Shown here: piece after piece, positions 1-15,269 of the stretch
How the letters are laid out: every line of letters starts with the position of its first letter
How positions within the stretch are numbered: the first letter of the stretch is position 1
Assembly: GCA_963920665.1 (NCBI GenBank)
Contig: OY987266.1
Span: forward strand, 11,475,001-11,539,000
DNA from: Straminergon stramineum
Lineage: Eukaryota; Streptophyta; Bryopsida; Hypnales; Calliergonaceae
Direction: 5' to 3'
DNA length: 64,000 nt
The notes under the pieces: generated by a model
Databases searched by the model: none
Seen by the model: the letters and a program-made list of their open reading frames with translations, nothing else
Told to the model about the DNA's origin: nothing
Made by a program: the position numbers and the translations under genes

Positions 1-1128
1 TGAACCAGTATACAGTTATACACCTTGTAAGAGATGAACTTGGTCCTCACCGTGTGCATACTGAACCCCATCTCGTTCACACTTGAGACAAAGCCCTTTA
101 TGGCATAGATGCTTACCATAACATTCTTGATTTTCATGAATGTTCTGTACTGTACAGTACTGTACAATGGATATCAAACTTTTGAATCTTTTCTTTGGTT
201 TGCAAGCTTCATTGGAAAAGGGTGAGTTCCTCTGAACTGCTAAAGAAGTTTTGAATAGGTTTTCTGGAACTATTAGTTGTACGTAACGATTCATTGTCGG
301 ATGATGCAAAAGAATTGAGCATAGGCAATCCGTTTGCAAACACAAATGCGAAGCGCAGTAGTACACAAATGCTGGACTGGAGGAGCGCATTTCTGTACTA
401 CTGCAATCAACTCCCAATTCCAACCTAACTTGTTGGATATACGGGAGCCGTTACATTGATGAGTGCCTTCTACCAATGATCGACAGAATCTTGATTGGTA
501 ACAGCCTAACAGGTGGATAACACAAAGAAGGGACATCGTTGATAAACGTTGATGGGGTATGCAACGACATACGGGAACTGCAGAACCAAATAAGTGAATA
601 AACCTGATACGCAAAAATGCAGGAAAACATCTTTTACAAGATAAAATTGTCTGTACAAAACTTCCCACTGCTTGCTTCAATTTAATGGTTGCATAAGACA
701 TCATGGTGAAAACATAACCTCCAAGCCTAAAAATCACTGTAGGGGAAACCATGGACTGTACGGAAGATTAATGCCACCAAACTCTAATAAAGTGCCGCCA
801 AATTACATCCTAATCTGTTAACAAATGATAAGTGATTCGCCGCTAACTCGCGTCCTCCATAGGTTTGGTTCACTAAATTGAATCCTCCTCGCATCCTGCA
901 GCGAACAGTGAGCAATTAATCGACCGTTTTGATGGGCATTGCAAGATCATCCTACAAGTCTCAGAAGCACGCTATAAGCCTAAAGCGTAAAACATCAAAC
1001 TGCAGCAGAAATTACGTAGACGGCAGCAGACCATTGACAAGAAAATTTCAGGAAGACAAATTGTCAAAAATACTTACACGAATATCGTACACTAGAACAC
1101 AACTCGGGCGCAAATCGAAAAAAGATCA
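1..1128. other. Left flank without a recognised gene
   Basis: Nothing here matches a protein I recognise. The short open frames on both strands lack convincing splice or protein features. The part next to 1128 lies downstream of the acetyltransferase stop codon and probably includes its 3' UTR. A run of four GTAC tetramers at exact 5-bp spacing (147-165) is the only regular pattern seen. Confidence 0.4.
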
Positions 1129-3710
<2,582 letters not shown>

Positions 3711-4647
3711 TTAACCCCTAATGGATCTTGGCCTTTTTTTTCATCAAAACCTATTCAAAATTGTCATTTTTATTGCAAAGAGCAATAATTTCATTTCATT
3801 TCATTTCATTTTTTGAATATCTAATTGTAGGATCTTGTACCATCTTGACTAGTATAAAACTTTGTGGAAGAAATTTCATATACTTTGACCACATAGATTG
3901 CAAGATTTTTGCATCTAAAGTGAAAAATGGATTTTTCAGGGACCTTGCATGACTAGATTATAAGTATTAAAATCTTCTTAACTTAAATATTTTACTATGT
4001 GTATTGATTTTATAATTTCTTGTGTTAATAAATTGAATTGAGACTCTAGAGAAAAAAAATCCAAAAACATATACATGATTCCTATTCTTTAAAAAATTGT
4101 TATGTACAAGTAGGTACAAGATAGAAGGAAAAACAAAATTGTTAATAGCTTTAAGTTGGAATTGAAATATATTAATCCCAATTAAAAAGGTTGTTCTAGC
4201 AAGCAAACTATACTTGGTTGAATATTTTCGTTAGATTGTGAAAATGAACTTAAAAATGAATCCAATACATTATTTTCACTATGATTGGTTAAGAAACAAG
4301 ATGCTTCATAGCTTTCACATCACTAATCTAAATGGAATGAATCAAAACTTTCCATGTAGACAAAGACAAAAATATAATCTATAAGAAATAAATTTTTAAA
4401 TTTTAAATTAAATTTTTTGTTTTTGTTGTTGTTGTTACTTGGTGAATTCTAGTTTGAGCTTAGGTTATTATAACTTTTGCTCAAAGGTACTAATTGAAAT
4501 AAAAATTATATTTTCCAAAAGCTAACGTGTCTTTTCTATCTTAAAAAAAAGATTAAAAAATTCAAGCCAAAAATTGAGATGAAATGAAATGAACCTAACC
4601 TAACTTTCATTTGTTCCCCAAGGAGACAATGGTCCTTTATAGGGTAA
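3711..4647 (-). mobile_element. TTAA-family element, old copy (K)
   Basis: It begins TTAACCCCTAATGGATC and ends with GGTCCTTTATAGGGTAA, a decayed form of the family end GGTCCTTTAGGGGTTAA. At about 937 bp its length matches the other full copies. Internal blocks (TAGATTGCAAGAT, a run related to AATGGAATGATTCAAAGC) follow the same order and orientation as the copy at 61746. There is no open frame that could be a transposase. Confidence 0.6.
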
Positions 4648-5741
4648 GTAGATGAACATTGGATGAACAATGAATCAAAATTATAAGTTTGAAATAGCAC
4701 AAAGTTATATGGATTGCATTATATTGATTTTATCTACAATTATGTGATCTATCTTTGTATGGCAAAGTTGTCCTAAATTGTTTCCATACTATTGCAATTA
4801 GTGTTATTACTGCAAAATACACTAACTAACCAAAGTAATGTTATGTGATCATTCTATAAATAATGAAAAAAATTCTTATTATTTCACTATTAAATTTTTT
4901 TTAAATATCCTAATATACAAAAAATACATCTTAAATAATTTTTTTCAAACTACATCTGAAACTTCATATATGAATGATATCCTAAAATAATATATTTTTT
5001 GTCCTATGAGATCTTTTAATTGAAGAAATATTTTATAGACAATCAATTCTAATCCAATTGAATTGTCTTATTGGTATCAAAGAGTTCATATGACATGATA
5101 CCTAATCAATTCAATAAATTTATCACTTGAAGGACTTAAGAAAAGGGTCACTATTAAGTATGCCAAATTTTATTTTGAAATGTAATTTATTTTGAAATCA
5201 CATTTTTCATAATCCCAAAGTCCAAGATTTGAACATTTTAATGCCTCATCAAATACAACATGTAATTCAAATAATCAATAAAAATTGGAGGCTAAAATCC
5301 TTAAAATTTGGAAAAGTATTTATGTTTTATTAATGTATTGAGGGTAATTGTTTCAAATCTTGTCAATTGATAATGAATAAATGAATTCATAAAAAAAATT
5401 CAAATTATTTATTGTAGTAAATAATGACTTTATAAAGAATTTGAAGAGAAATATTGGGGTTGCAAATCTTTAAAATTGAAACCCTAAACCTACAAGAAAT
5501 TGCAATACAACTATTAATTCTTTAAAAGTATGAACACATTTTGACTTGTGACTTCTAATAAAAAAATGAAATATTATTCTTAAAGCAAATCTTAATTTTT
5601 TTAGAATTGTAGTTTATGTAATCATAATCAAGTGATACTAGCTATCATAGACAATTTATGGAAATATCTCAAATCAATCAACTCAAAATTCCAAAAATTA
5701 GATTTCCAATTAAATCTACTATAAATTTAGGAAAATCATCA
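4648..5741. other. AT-rich spacer upstream of the lipase gene
   Basis: No coding, RNA or clear repeat signal was seen. The stretch must contain the promoter and 5' UTR of the lipase gene, but no distinctive box stands out from the AT-rich background. Confidence 0.3.
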
Positions 5742-6893
5742 ATGGCAACAGCAGCAATGGCAGGTGCCGCAGGAGCAGCTGTTGTTATGTATTATACAGG
5801 TTGCTATTGATTGAATAATATCTTTTAGTAATTTGTATCCTATTTTCAAATTGTATACTGAAATTTTAAGTAAATTTTTTCTTTTCAATTGTTTTTTGCT
5901 TTGTTTTTGTTTCTAAATTTTAGATATTGAATATTATTAAATGTAATCATCCCAGATAAATTAGCAAATACATTTAAAAAAAATTGAAAACTTCACTTGT
6001 TAAGTTATTTCAATCAATCTTTTTGTGGAATAAGAGAATGATAATTTATATAATGATTTGTAGGATGGGGTATACCTTGGGGAATTTTTAAAGCTCGAAG
6101 CTTTAGTGCATCGGGGGAAGGTACTTCAGAAGAAAGAGAAGGGGATTTATTTGTAGGTGGAATTGCAAGAGATGTAGGCAAACGACGTATTGTTGTGCCT
6201 ATAATTGCACGAGCACCATCTACATGGTTTGAGTCTTTGTCTACAATTTTAGAAACATTGCGGTTCACTTATTCTGAAACTCTTGGAAAGTGGCCAATTG
6301 GAGACCTTGCATTTGGAATCAATTACCTTCTTAAGCATCAAGTAAGTTTAATTTTAATAAGTATATTGTGGTGTGTAGCTATTTTAGTTTTAAAGAAAAT
6401 ATCATTTGGAAGTATAAGACTATTCAATGTCAAAATATCTTATTTGATGTAATTGAAAATATCAAATACACAATGAAGTGAAATGTGGTTTCTATTGAAT
6501 AGGGTAATGACCATGTTGCTGAAGCATTTATAAATGAAGAATCTCAACAAATTAATGGACCCACTATACTAAATGAATTACGAGAATACTTAAGAGTGTT
6601 GCTCATGTGTATGCATTTTTCAAAAAAACACTATCCAAATTTTCTTGAAGCTATTGGCTTTAAGTGTGACCAAGTATTGCATGAAGAAGGAAAAGCTGGA
6701 GTAAGAAATCTACGATTGTATGTTGAATTTCTAAATCTTGAACTTCTTATAGTTTAATAAAATAATGAAATTTTAATTAGACATAAACTTCTATTACAAA
6801 TATTGGATTTTTCATTATAAAAAATAATTCTATTTCTGAAATCCACAATTGAAAAGATAATTGTTGTTATTATTATTTAAAATTATAATCAAT

Positions 6894-6942
<49 letters not shown>

Positions 6943-9900
6943 ATATAATTTTATAAATACATATCATAATTAGATATGAATCAGCACTTTTTGATATTCT
7001 TCTTCAAATAATAATTTAAGAAAATATATGTATTTTGTACAGTGAGGCAGTAAATAAAAGACATCTTCTTTATAACTTTGAATTGTAAATGCAACCAGAT
7101 TTTAAAACCTGCATTTACAGTTCTCCTTGACCATGAGCATAAATGTATACTACTCTTAATTCGAGGGACCCATAGTGTAAAAGACACTTTGACTTCTTTG
7201 ACGGGTATATTCACAAAAAATATTTAAAACTTCAATTTTTATAATAAAATTTTACAATACTATAACAGTCAATAGCCTTCATGCCCATTGTCTTTCCTTC
7301 ATGCAGCTTGCTCATTGTATTGAGCCTCTACCTATCTACACTGAATAGGGGTATTAAGGGGACCAAAAAACTAAAGGGATTAATTGTAGAAAGTTGTAAA
7401 TGTTTGAAACATGATGTACATCCCCCAGACACTTCAATAACTATTGATGTACAATAATGGTAGATATTTATGTAGTGTGGAATGTCGATTAGTTAGTATG
7501 GGTCCCCTTAATACCCCTATTTAGTGTACTTAATTAGCTGCTAATGAAGTATTGTTAGTTGTGAAATATTCTACACCATCTACTGTAGAGTCAAGGCAAT
7601 GACAATGCATGCTACTGAATGTAATGACAATCATACATTTTGTACTATTTTTGGTATGCAACCTATGTTATGTGTTTTTCACCTTTGTAATTACAAACAA
7701 ATAATATTGAATCAAATAGGTGTTCAATAGGTGCGGTGGTTCCATTTCATCACACAATATTTGATAAGGACGGTGTTAGCAAATTAATATTGGGATATGC
7801 ACATTGCGGAATGGTGGCTGCAGCACGGTGGATTGCTGTAAAATCATCCCAAAAAATTATTGAAGCTTTGAAAGAGTATCCTACCTATCAAGTCAAGGTG
7901 AGATTTTAATTTTCAAGGTTTTTGTTTCCAATAACCTGTAAAAGGTCAGAGGGTGTTTTGAAAGAAGAAAAGTCTAAAAGTGCCAAATTTTGATGCATTA
8001 TCCGAAATTAAAAATTAAAACTTTCTTTAATTTGAATTCTAGCCATAAAAAAAATGATTGAACAAGTTAGGCAATGTGTGAAAAAAATTCAGCCCATTTG
8101 ATCACGTGGATTGAAAGATTATAAAATTTGGAAATGAGAAAAAAATCTTTTTTTATTCTTGCAAAATAGGGTCAACAAACTTCAAGTCCTCTTGGCTAAC
8201 TATTTTTGCTCTACACAAAAATGAGGATTTTCACCAATCACAAGTATATGATGTTAGGTTCATTTAAGTTAAATTTAGATGCACATGAGATGTCTAACTT
8301 TCTCTAAATCACCTTTCAATGCAAAGGAGTTAAGTGAATTGGTAATACACTAGTCATTTTTTGATGATTTCTTAAGCAATGAGAAATTTTTAAAATTTAA
8401 ATCCAAATGGAGAAAAGTTAGAGACAAAAAATTGGAATATGTAGGAAAAATTTCAAGAAATTTGACTTTAGAAATTGCAAGACAATAGGGCTTTAAATTA
8501 AGAAGAAAATGTTTTTTTTAAGAAACCACCTCAACATAGCTAACAAAGTTTGATAGCTCTTAGAATGTGATTTGAGAACTCAAATTTGTTTTCCTTGGAC
8601 AATTGTATGTGATATGTTACTAGTTATATACATGCCTAATTTCAAAAGTCAATGAGGATTTTTTGCAAAAGATGACCCAAATTCCCAAATTGTCTAGCCT
8701 CAAAAAATTTCAGGGCAACATAACTTTTGAACCCAACACCCAATCAGAAAAAAATTATATCCTACTAAAGAAGTGCATGTTCACACCTTGTATCAAAATT
8801 TTGTGAACATCCAACTAAAATCAACTTTGTAGGAACCTACCTAGATTTTTAATTTGTTGAATAGACAAGTGGTTAATTTTTAGTGATAGAGTGATTAATT
8901 TTTATTTTGGATTAATTTTTTAATATACCTAGATATCTTTTGTTAAATTCATTTAATATTTATGTTTTTGTAGAGTAGCCGTAAATTATACAAACATTCA
9001 AATTGATTTCATGCAATTATAGTAATCTTTGGTACAATAATGTAGTCATTTTTACTAAAATCAAAATACAAATTTTTAGAAAAAAAATTCTTGTACAAAT
9101 TGGAGATATTAAAGCCCGAACCTTTTTTGAATCCAACCAAACTTTTATAATTATTATTTTTAATACCATTACTTTGAAATTGTATAAATATTAAAATATT
9201 TATATTCATTAAATATGGTGTGTTCCTAGATTCAGATTGTCGGCCATTCGTTAGGAGGAGGAACTGCTGCATTACTATCTTACATTTTGCAAGAGCAAAA
9301 TGTGTGTACCTCACTTTGTTGCATATGTTTTGGACCCGGTATGAGAAATTAAAATATCCATTCATGTTGTCTTTAAATCTTCATTCTGTATTAATAGTGG
9401 TCAAACAACTTATGAATCCTTGTAAACAAGTTCACTTGTTGTAAGTTTTCTATGTATTTAATGTATAAAAACTTCTTCAAGTTCTTTCAATTAATGATGA
9501 AATGTTTGAAAAAATATGATCATATAATTATGTTCAATTATATGATTATAATTTATGTTCTCATATAATTCCTTCAATTACAATTATTTGAATGCAGCTG
9601 CATGTATGACAAGAGAATTAGCTGAATCTGGTAGCGGATTTGTAATCACAATTATCAATGAATGTGACCTTGTTCCATGTTTTTCTAGTGGATCACTTGA
9701 TGAACTACGAGCCGAGGTGCGTAATAAGTGTTATTGCATTTGACTCCCTTGGTGTTTTACAAAGGAAACATGGGTCCTTTTCAGAAATAGAGATGATAAT
9801 TTTCACATGGTTTAGATAATAGAACTGTCCTCAACAGACTCTTCATTCATGTTGGTCATACAACTAAAGTTAACCCCTAAAGGCCCATAAGGCCACCAGG

Positions 9901-12277
9901 TGGTTTCTGCAACATTGTATTTTGCACCCTTGGTCCTTTAGGAGTTAAGATACTCTTCTTCTTCTCTCAATTTTCAAGCTTCCAATTGGATTAAAAAAAT
10001 TTAGAGTGATTGTATGATGATATGTAGAGTTATATTGAATTTTGAGACATTGAAAAGGTGATTTCAATTGCATTCATTTGATTAAAGTAGGTTACATCTT
10101 CTGCTTGGGCGAATGATTTCCGAGAACAAATCGAACGCACTCGGGTATTGAGAACAATGTTTAGGTCAGCTTCTGCTTTGAGATGTCGACTGCAGACAAT
10201 TGCGAGTATTTCTCGAGCTTCGGTTCCAGCTTCTTCAATGATGGTTTCAAGGGCAGCACAAACTGGGGTGGCTGGAGTTGGTGCTATTTGGAGGCCTGTT
10301 TCAAATGGTACTCGGGTAAATTAAAAAATTGGTTTGTGTCAAAAAGTCTAGCTTAGAAATGATACAATGAGGAAAGAAGGATGGTACTTTCTATTTTCAT
10401 ATTATTTTAAAACTATTCCAAATAGGCCGCTTAGGAGGGTAACTTTGCAATTGCAAGAGCAACGATGCTAGTACATGAGCACAAAAACATGAGCTTGTGA
10501 ACCTTGAATCTAATTTTAGATATGTATCTATAACCATTCACTAGAAAAAATTCTCATTCATCGATCTAATGTGTTTTTGTTAGAAAACACAAAATTGCGT
10601 TTTTTCCAACATAGTTTTATGTTTTCTAACAAAACGCATTAGATCAATGAATGAGAATTTCTTCTAGTGATTTGAAGGTGATTATAACACATGTACTTAT
10701 AACATAGGCACACTATGACATGAAAAGAGTCTATAATATAGGTACCTATAACTTAGACATCTATAATCATAGAAAGGGTATGGAATATAGACTCCTAGGC
10801 TCATGGGCTCAAAGATTCTATGCTCAAATGCTATCACTCTCCTTGCAGACCCTAAAACCCTGCACAAAGTGCATTTATAGAAGGCAACCTCACCTTCCAT
10901 GCATGCTAGTATTAAGACCAAAGTTGTAATTGATTTTATGCTTTTAAAAATTCCAATTATATTATTTTATATTGAATATTCATATTTTAAAATCAAAATA
11001 TTATATTATAAAATAAAAAGGTGAAGTATTGAATATTTTTTGTAGGGCATAGTAAAACAAGCTATTGCAGCTGTTCGAAGGCCATCTTTAATGAATTGGG
11101 CATTTCCCAAATCTCAGCCTTGTGATACTTATGTTTCAACATCTGAGACTCAAACTGCTAATGTTCCTGAAAAAACCAATTGTGTGGAAACAATTACTGT
11201 AGAAACAACTCTCAAACAAAAAATTGCTCCAACAAATGAAATAAAAACAACACTAGATGAATTGATTTCGTTGCCATCTTCTTCAAAGCAAAATTTTGAA
11301 GTTGAGGAGATTACAAATGAATGTGAACGTAAGGGAACAAAGATTCATTATTAATCATCTAAACTTGAATTGAATTTTGGATTTTAAATATCATTTACTT
11401 AAAGAATCATTAAAAAAAAAACCCAAAACCTAATCGTTCATTTTGTTTATTTTGTTTGAGTTAAAACAACTAAATGTGGTGATGATTTTCTTACAGAGGA
11501 TTTTTTCAAGGATACCTTGCAATATGGATTTGGTTTGTCGAGTATTGTAAGTGATGAAAACATGCCAGAACTACCACAACTTTTAAATGAAACAGGGGAT
11601 ATAAATGAAACGATCGCGCAATTAGAAGTTCAAGATGAATTAGAACAATCTGAAGAGCCAACAAGTCCTAATTCTAGAATTGAAGAAATTGGAGAAGACT
11701 TGCTATGGCAACAAGTAGCCCAAGAACTTGAACGCCAACAAAATATGGCAGAAGTTGAAACTCAACTTACACGTGAAGAAGAAGCAAAAGTTGCCAAAGA
11801 AATTATTAAAGAAGAAGAAAATGTAGTATCCATTGTAGCCAATGAGATTAGAAAGGTATGCCTATTTTATATTTATTAAATATTTATCAAATATCCAATA
11901 TAATTGTGTTATTCATGGTTTTAATAAAAACTTTGTATTGAAGTTTAAATATGCATTTGTAGGAGAAAGCAAAATCAATTGTTTTAATAGACAATATGAA
12001 ACATTTTTTTCCACCTGGGAGGATTATGCATTTGGTTGGCCCTCGACCAACTAAATTAGAAAATCAAACACAAGATTTTGATCCTCAAGATCAACAAATA
12101 GGCCTATATTTAACAAAGAGAAATTTATATGGAAAAATTCGATTATCAAAGACAATGGTTCATGATCATTATATGCCAACATATAAAAGGATGATAGAAT
12201 CAATGATTGAACAATTTGAAACACAAATTCTTGCTAAATGTGGCATAGATAATGTTGAATTGAATCAAACTCAATAA
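5742..12277 (+). CDS. Class-3 lipase, plant diacylglycerol-lipase-like (At4g16070/At3g14075 group)
   Basis: An alpha/beta-hydrolase expected to hydrolyse acylglycerols at a membrane; Arabidopsis relatives are annotated as class-3 lipases related to a calmodulin-binding heat-shock protein. Eleven exons fit in phase: 5742-5799, 6064-6341, 6503-6700, 7099-7204, 7731-7897, 9236-9338, 9598-9716, 10091-10315, 11046-11328, 11497-11855 and 11963-12277, giving 736 aa. The start MATAAMAGAAGAAVV matches the conserved N-terminus of the plant group and is a short hydrophobic anchor. An N-terminal lipase-3 region (TLRFTYSETLGKWPIGDLAFG) precedes LLLIRGTHSVKDTLTSLTG, LGYAHCGMVAAARW and the nucleophile elbow IVGHSLGGG (S274). 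D327 in NECDLVP is the likely catalytic aspartate; I did not assign the histidine. Residues after about 510 are acidic, glutamate-rich and low in complexity. The end carries the conserved FPPGRIMHLV and YGKIRLSKTMVHDHYMP blocks. Introns hold a (TA)n tract and four small mobile elements, yet no exon is damaged. Confidence 0.92.
6898..6941. repeat. (TA)n microsatellite in lipase intron 3
   Basis: About 22 uninterrupted TA units. The tract sits between exons 3 and 4 of the lipase gene and should be highly variable in length among individuals. Confidence 0.95.
7339..7526. mobile_element. Foldback MITE with 26-bp terminal inverted repeats
   Basis: The ends read CACTGAATAGGGGTATTAAG and its inverse CTTAATACCCCTATTTAGTG, continuing to GGGGACC, with only one mismatch. 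Both sides are flanked by TA, which fits a TA target duplication (Tc1/mariner-type), though 2 bp of AT is weak evidence. It lies wholly inside lipase intron 4. The interior of about 135 bp has no open frame. Confidence 0.75.
9870..9948. mobile_element. 79-bp miniature of the TTAA family (E)
   Basis: It starts TTAACCCCTAAAGGCCC and ends GGTCCTTTAGGAGTTAA, so both termini and both TTAA targets of the large family are kept while nearly all the interior is gone. It lies in intron 7 of the lipase gene. Confidence 0.75.
10461..10836. mobile_element. Foldback element J1 (interrupted)
   Basis: The left end (ACGATGCTAGTACATGAGC) and right end (CTCAAATGCTATCACT) are degraded inverted copies of each other and match both ends of the better-preserved element at 15270-15674. 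The interior carries the same TATAACATAGGTAC-like repeats. A CACTA-type hairpin has inserted at 10539-10669. The whole nest lies in lipase intron 8. Confidence 0.6.
10539..10669. mobile_element. CACTA-type hairpin MITE with ATT target duplication
   Basis: The ends are CACTAGAAAAAATTCTC and GAGAATTTCTTCTAGTG, with arms of about 55 bp pairing almost along the whole element. The flanks are ATT on both sides, the 3-bp duplication expected for CACTA (En/Spm) elements. No coding capacity. Confidence 0.85.
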
Positions 12278-12622
12278 TTTCTTATAGATTTGAAAGAAGT
12301 AGTAGTTCCCGAGTTGAATTATAAACATTGAGGTAGTTTGTGTTGGTAAAATCATTTGGTGAAGTTCACATGAAAGATGCAATTTGCACTTAATCAATAA
12401 TAAATCTTGTAGTTGTAAATTTAAGCTAAGCCAAGATAGTAGTAATTTCAAATGTTGTAATCTAGAAATTTCCATAAATGCATTGAAAATGCAAAAGTGT
12501 TGGCATTCTCCTTTTATATGTACATTTAGTATAGAAACACTTGTTCAATTGAATTATATTAAGAGATATAAAAAGATAATTATCAAATAATTTGCAACCA
12601 CATAATTACATAATTCTTGAAG
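12278..12622. other. Lipase 3' flank
   Basis: AT-rich sequence after the lipase stop with AATAAT/AATAAA-like motifs suited to a 3' UTR. No other gene seen. Confidence 0.3.
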
Positions 12623-14488
12623 TTTACCCCCTAGAGGACCAAATGGTGTTTTTTTGGCAACATAGTAATTTTGGGCAGCTCACTATGAAAGGAATTTTTT
12701 TTTTCTTTTTTGAAATTCTTACACAACATGGTGCCCAAGGAGTAGCTTTAAGGCCCAACAATTTTCATAACTTTTGACTACACGGTTAAAAAGTTATTGT
12801 ATGATATGTAATTTTCATTGTTTAGCGGGCAACCTGGGGAGTTCAAAAAAATTCTTGTAAAAGCACTTTTTCAAGATACTAAAATTTGAAATTCTTTATT
12901 TAGATTTATATATACATGGAAAGCTTTGAATTATTCCATTTTGATTAATGAGATGAAAGTTATGAGGTGTTTTAGTTTGCGGGCAGTCTTGAATTTCCTA
13001 CTTTAAAATGAACTTTGAAGTCCTTCATTTAATTCAATTTTCAATATTAAACCCTAAAGTTCCATGACTATATTCTTACTAAAAATGCTCCAAAACTACC
13101 ATTTTTAGTACAAGTATCAAATTTTTGAATTTTTTTTTGACACATGTAACCAAAGGATCTTGTAGTAAGCTAACTTGAGAACATGTAGTAAGAATTTCAG
13201 AAATATCCAACACATGGATTGCAAGATATAAGCATTCGAATTCACTAAAATCATTTTTTGGCCTTGCGAAAAACTAGGCAGTTGCACTTCACAAGCTCAC
13301 TTTTCTACGAAAAATGTCCCAAATGGTGGTGCTTCTTTGGATTCTTTTTCCTAGACAAGTTGGCCACATGCTTGAAATTTTTTTAAATCATTTGGAATTG
13401 TACAACATATAAGAAAAAATAAGTAAGTAGATGGTAATAGATTGAATGATTGAAAATACTAAATTGTTAAGAATTTAATTATGGAATTGAAAAATGCCAA
13501 TCCCCATGGTTGCAATGTTGTAGTAAACAATCTACATCCTATCATTTTATTTTTTTCCAAAAAAAATAAAAATTGAGTAAGGTAAAGGACTTTAAAGTTT
13601 ATTTTAGAATAGAAAATCCATAACTACCCGCAAATGAAAAATCCTCATAACTTTTGACTCATTGATCAAAATAGAATAATTCAAAGCTTTACCAATATAT
13701 ATATATATATAAATCTAGAAAAATAATTAAAAAAATTTGTTGAAAAAAATTGATTTTTTCTAATTTGCTTGGATTGCCCATTTACAAAAAAAAAAGTAAT
13801 ATATTAGGCCATAACTTTTGACTCATATTTCCAAATGTCATGAAATTTAGTGCAAATGAAAGATATTCCTCATCCCCACCTTCTCTTAAAATTTGGGACA
13901 AAAATATGGAAATCCCTAGTCACACACACCTGCCCAAAATTCCTATGTAGCCCCCCCCCAAATGATGGTCCTTTAGGGGTTAAAAAAATCAGAGGATGTT
14001 GTTTGTTCATTACAACATTACCACCATTGGGATTAGCATTTTTCACTTCCATAACTAAATTCTTAACAATTTATTGTTTTGAATCATTCTCTACTTTTTT
14101 GTATTTACTATTTTTTTCCTATATGTTGTACAATTCCAAATGATGTGAAGTTTTTCAAGCATGTAGCCAACTTGCCTTGAAGAAGGAATCCAAAGAAGCA
14201 CCGCCATTTGGAATTTTTTTTCAGAAAAATGTGACCTTGTGAAGTGCAAGTGCTTGGTTTGGGGCCTTGCCAAAAAAATGATTTTGTCAATTCAAATGCT
14301 AATATCTTGCAATTTACATGGTAGAAATTTCTGAAATTTTTTCCACATCTTTTCAAATTATCATACTACAAGATCTTGTGGTTACATGTATTTAAAAATG
14401 TTCTTTTTCTAAAATTTGGTACTTGTACTAGAAATGGTAGTTTCAAAGTCTTTCTGGTGAAAATATAGTCAAAAACCTTGAGGGTTAA
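12623..14488 (+). mobile_element. TTAA-family element A1, split by a second copy
   Basis: The left end reads TTTACCCCCTAGAGGACC and the right end CCTTGAGGGTTAA. Without the inserted copy at 13047-13983 it would be about 930 bp, the usual family length, and it runs in the same orientation as the copy at 34937. Internal blocks on each side of the insertion (CTTTGAAGTCCTTCATTTAA before; TTACAACATTACCACCATTG after) follow the order seen in the uninterrupted copy. Confidence 0.8.
13047..13983 (-). mobile_element. TTAA-family element A2, nested inside A1
   Basis: About 937 bp, from TTAAACCCTAAAGTTCC to GGTCCTTTAGGGGTTAA, flanked on both sides by a single shared TTAA. Its orientation is opposite to that of its host copy. 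It has no transposase frame. Inner landmarks include ACTACCATTTTTAGTACAAG near the left end and a C9 run near the right end. Confidence 0.85.
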
Positions 14489-14688
14489 TCCCATAAACGA
14501 CTATAGTAGTTCCATTGTCATGTGGTCAAACTTCGTCTCTGAACCTATTTTAGCCTTATAAACTATATTTGAGTTTTAATGTAACATTTTTTTATGTAAA
14601 CTACATGTTATCTATCAATGTGAAAAATCTCTATTAGTTTGGTAATAAATATCACAAGCTATCCAATTAATTTGAATTTATTTTAGAA

Positions 14689-14747
<59 letters not shown>

Positions 14748-15269
14748 CTTAAAGAATACTTTAGAAAAATTTCAAATAATTTTTCTTTTTTTATACCCGA
14801 GAGACTATTAGTGGTGATCTTTAAGTCAAAATACCACCATCAACCTAAATTTAGCCTTATATTATTCATTGATAGTTTTTCTATGGATGTTGCCATTATT
14901 TTAGAATTTTTGGTAGAAAATTCAAATTATTGTGATTTTTTAATGTATAATTTTTACATAAAATTATGTCAATTAGAATATCAATTAGAATAATTTGGGA
15001 TTCTAACCAAAAATAAATGTTAGAATGGCAATCAATATTTTGTAATTAAAACTTGAGAATCATTTTCAAATTAAAAAGTACAATGAAAAACATATAATAT
15101 TTTGTAATTTGGAGCTTTCGATTGCAATAACTTATTGAATTTGTGATATTTTTAAAGTTTTGAGATGGTTGAGAAAGATAGCTTATTTGTCTTCACTTTC
15201 TAAGTTTAAATCAAAACCAAGAAATGAACACTTTAAATGTTACAAACAAGATTGACCAAGGCGCAATCA
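14489..15269. other. AT-rich repeat spacer
   Basis: No gene seen. Contains a (AT)25 microsatellite at 14691-14740; otherwise featureless AT-rich sequence. Confidence 0.4.
14691..14740. repeat. (AT)25 microsatellite
   Basis: Fifty bases of perfect AT dinucleotide repeat, continuing imperfectly as ACATATAC. Confidence 0.95.
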
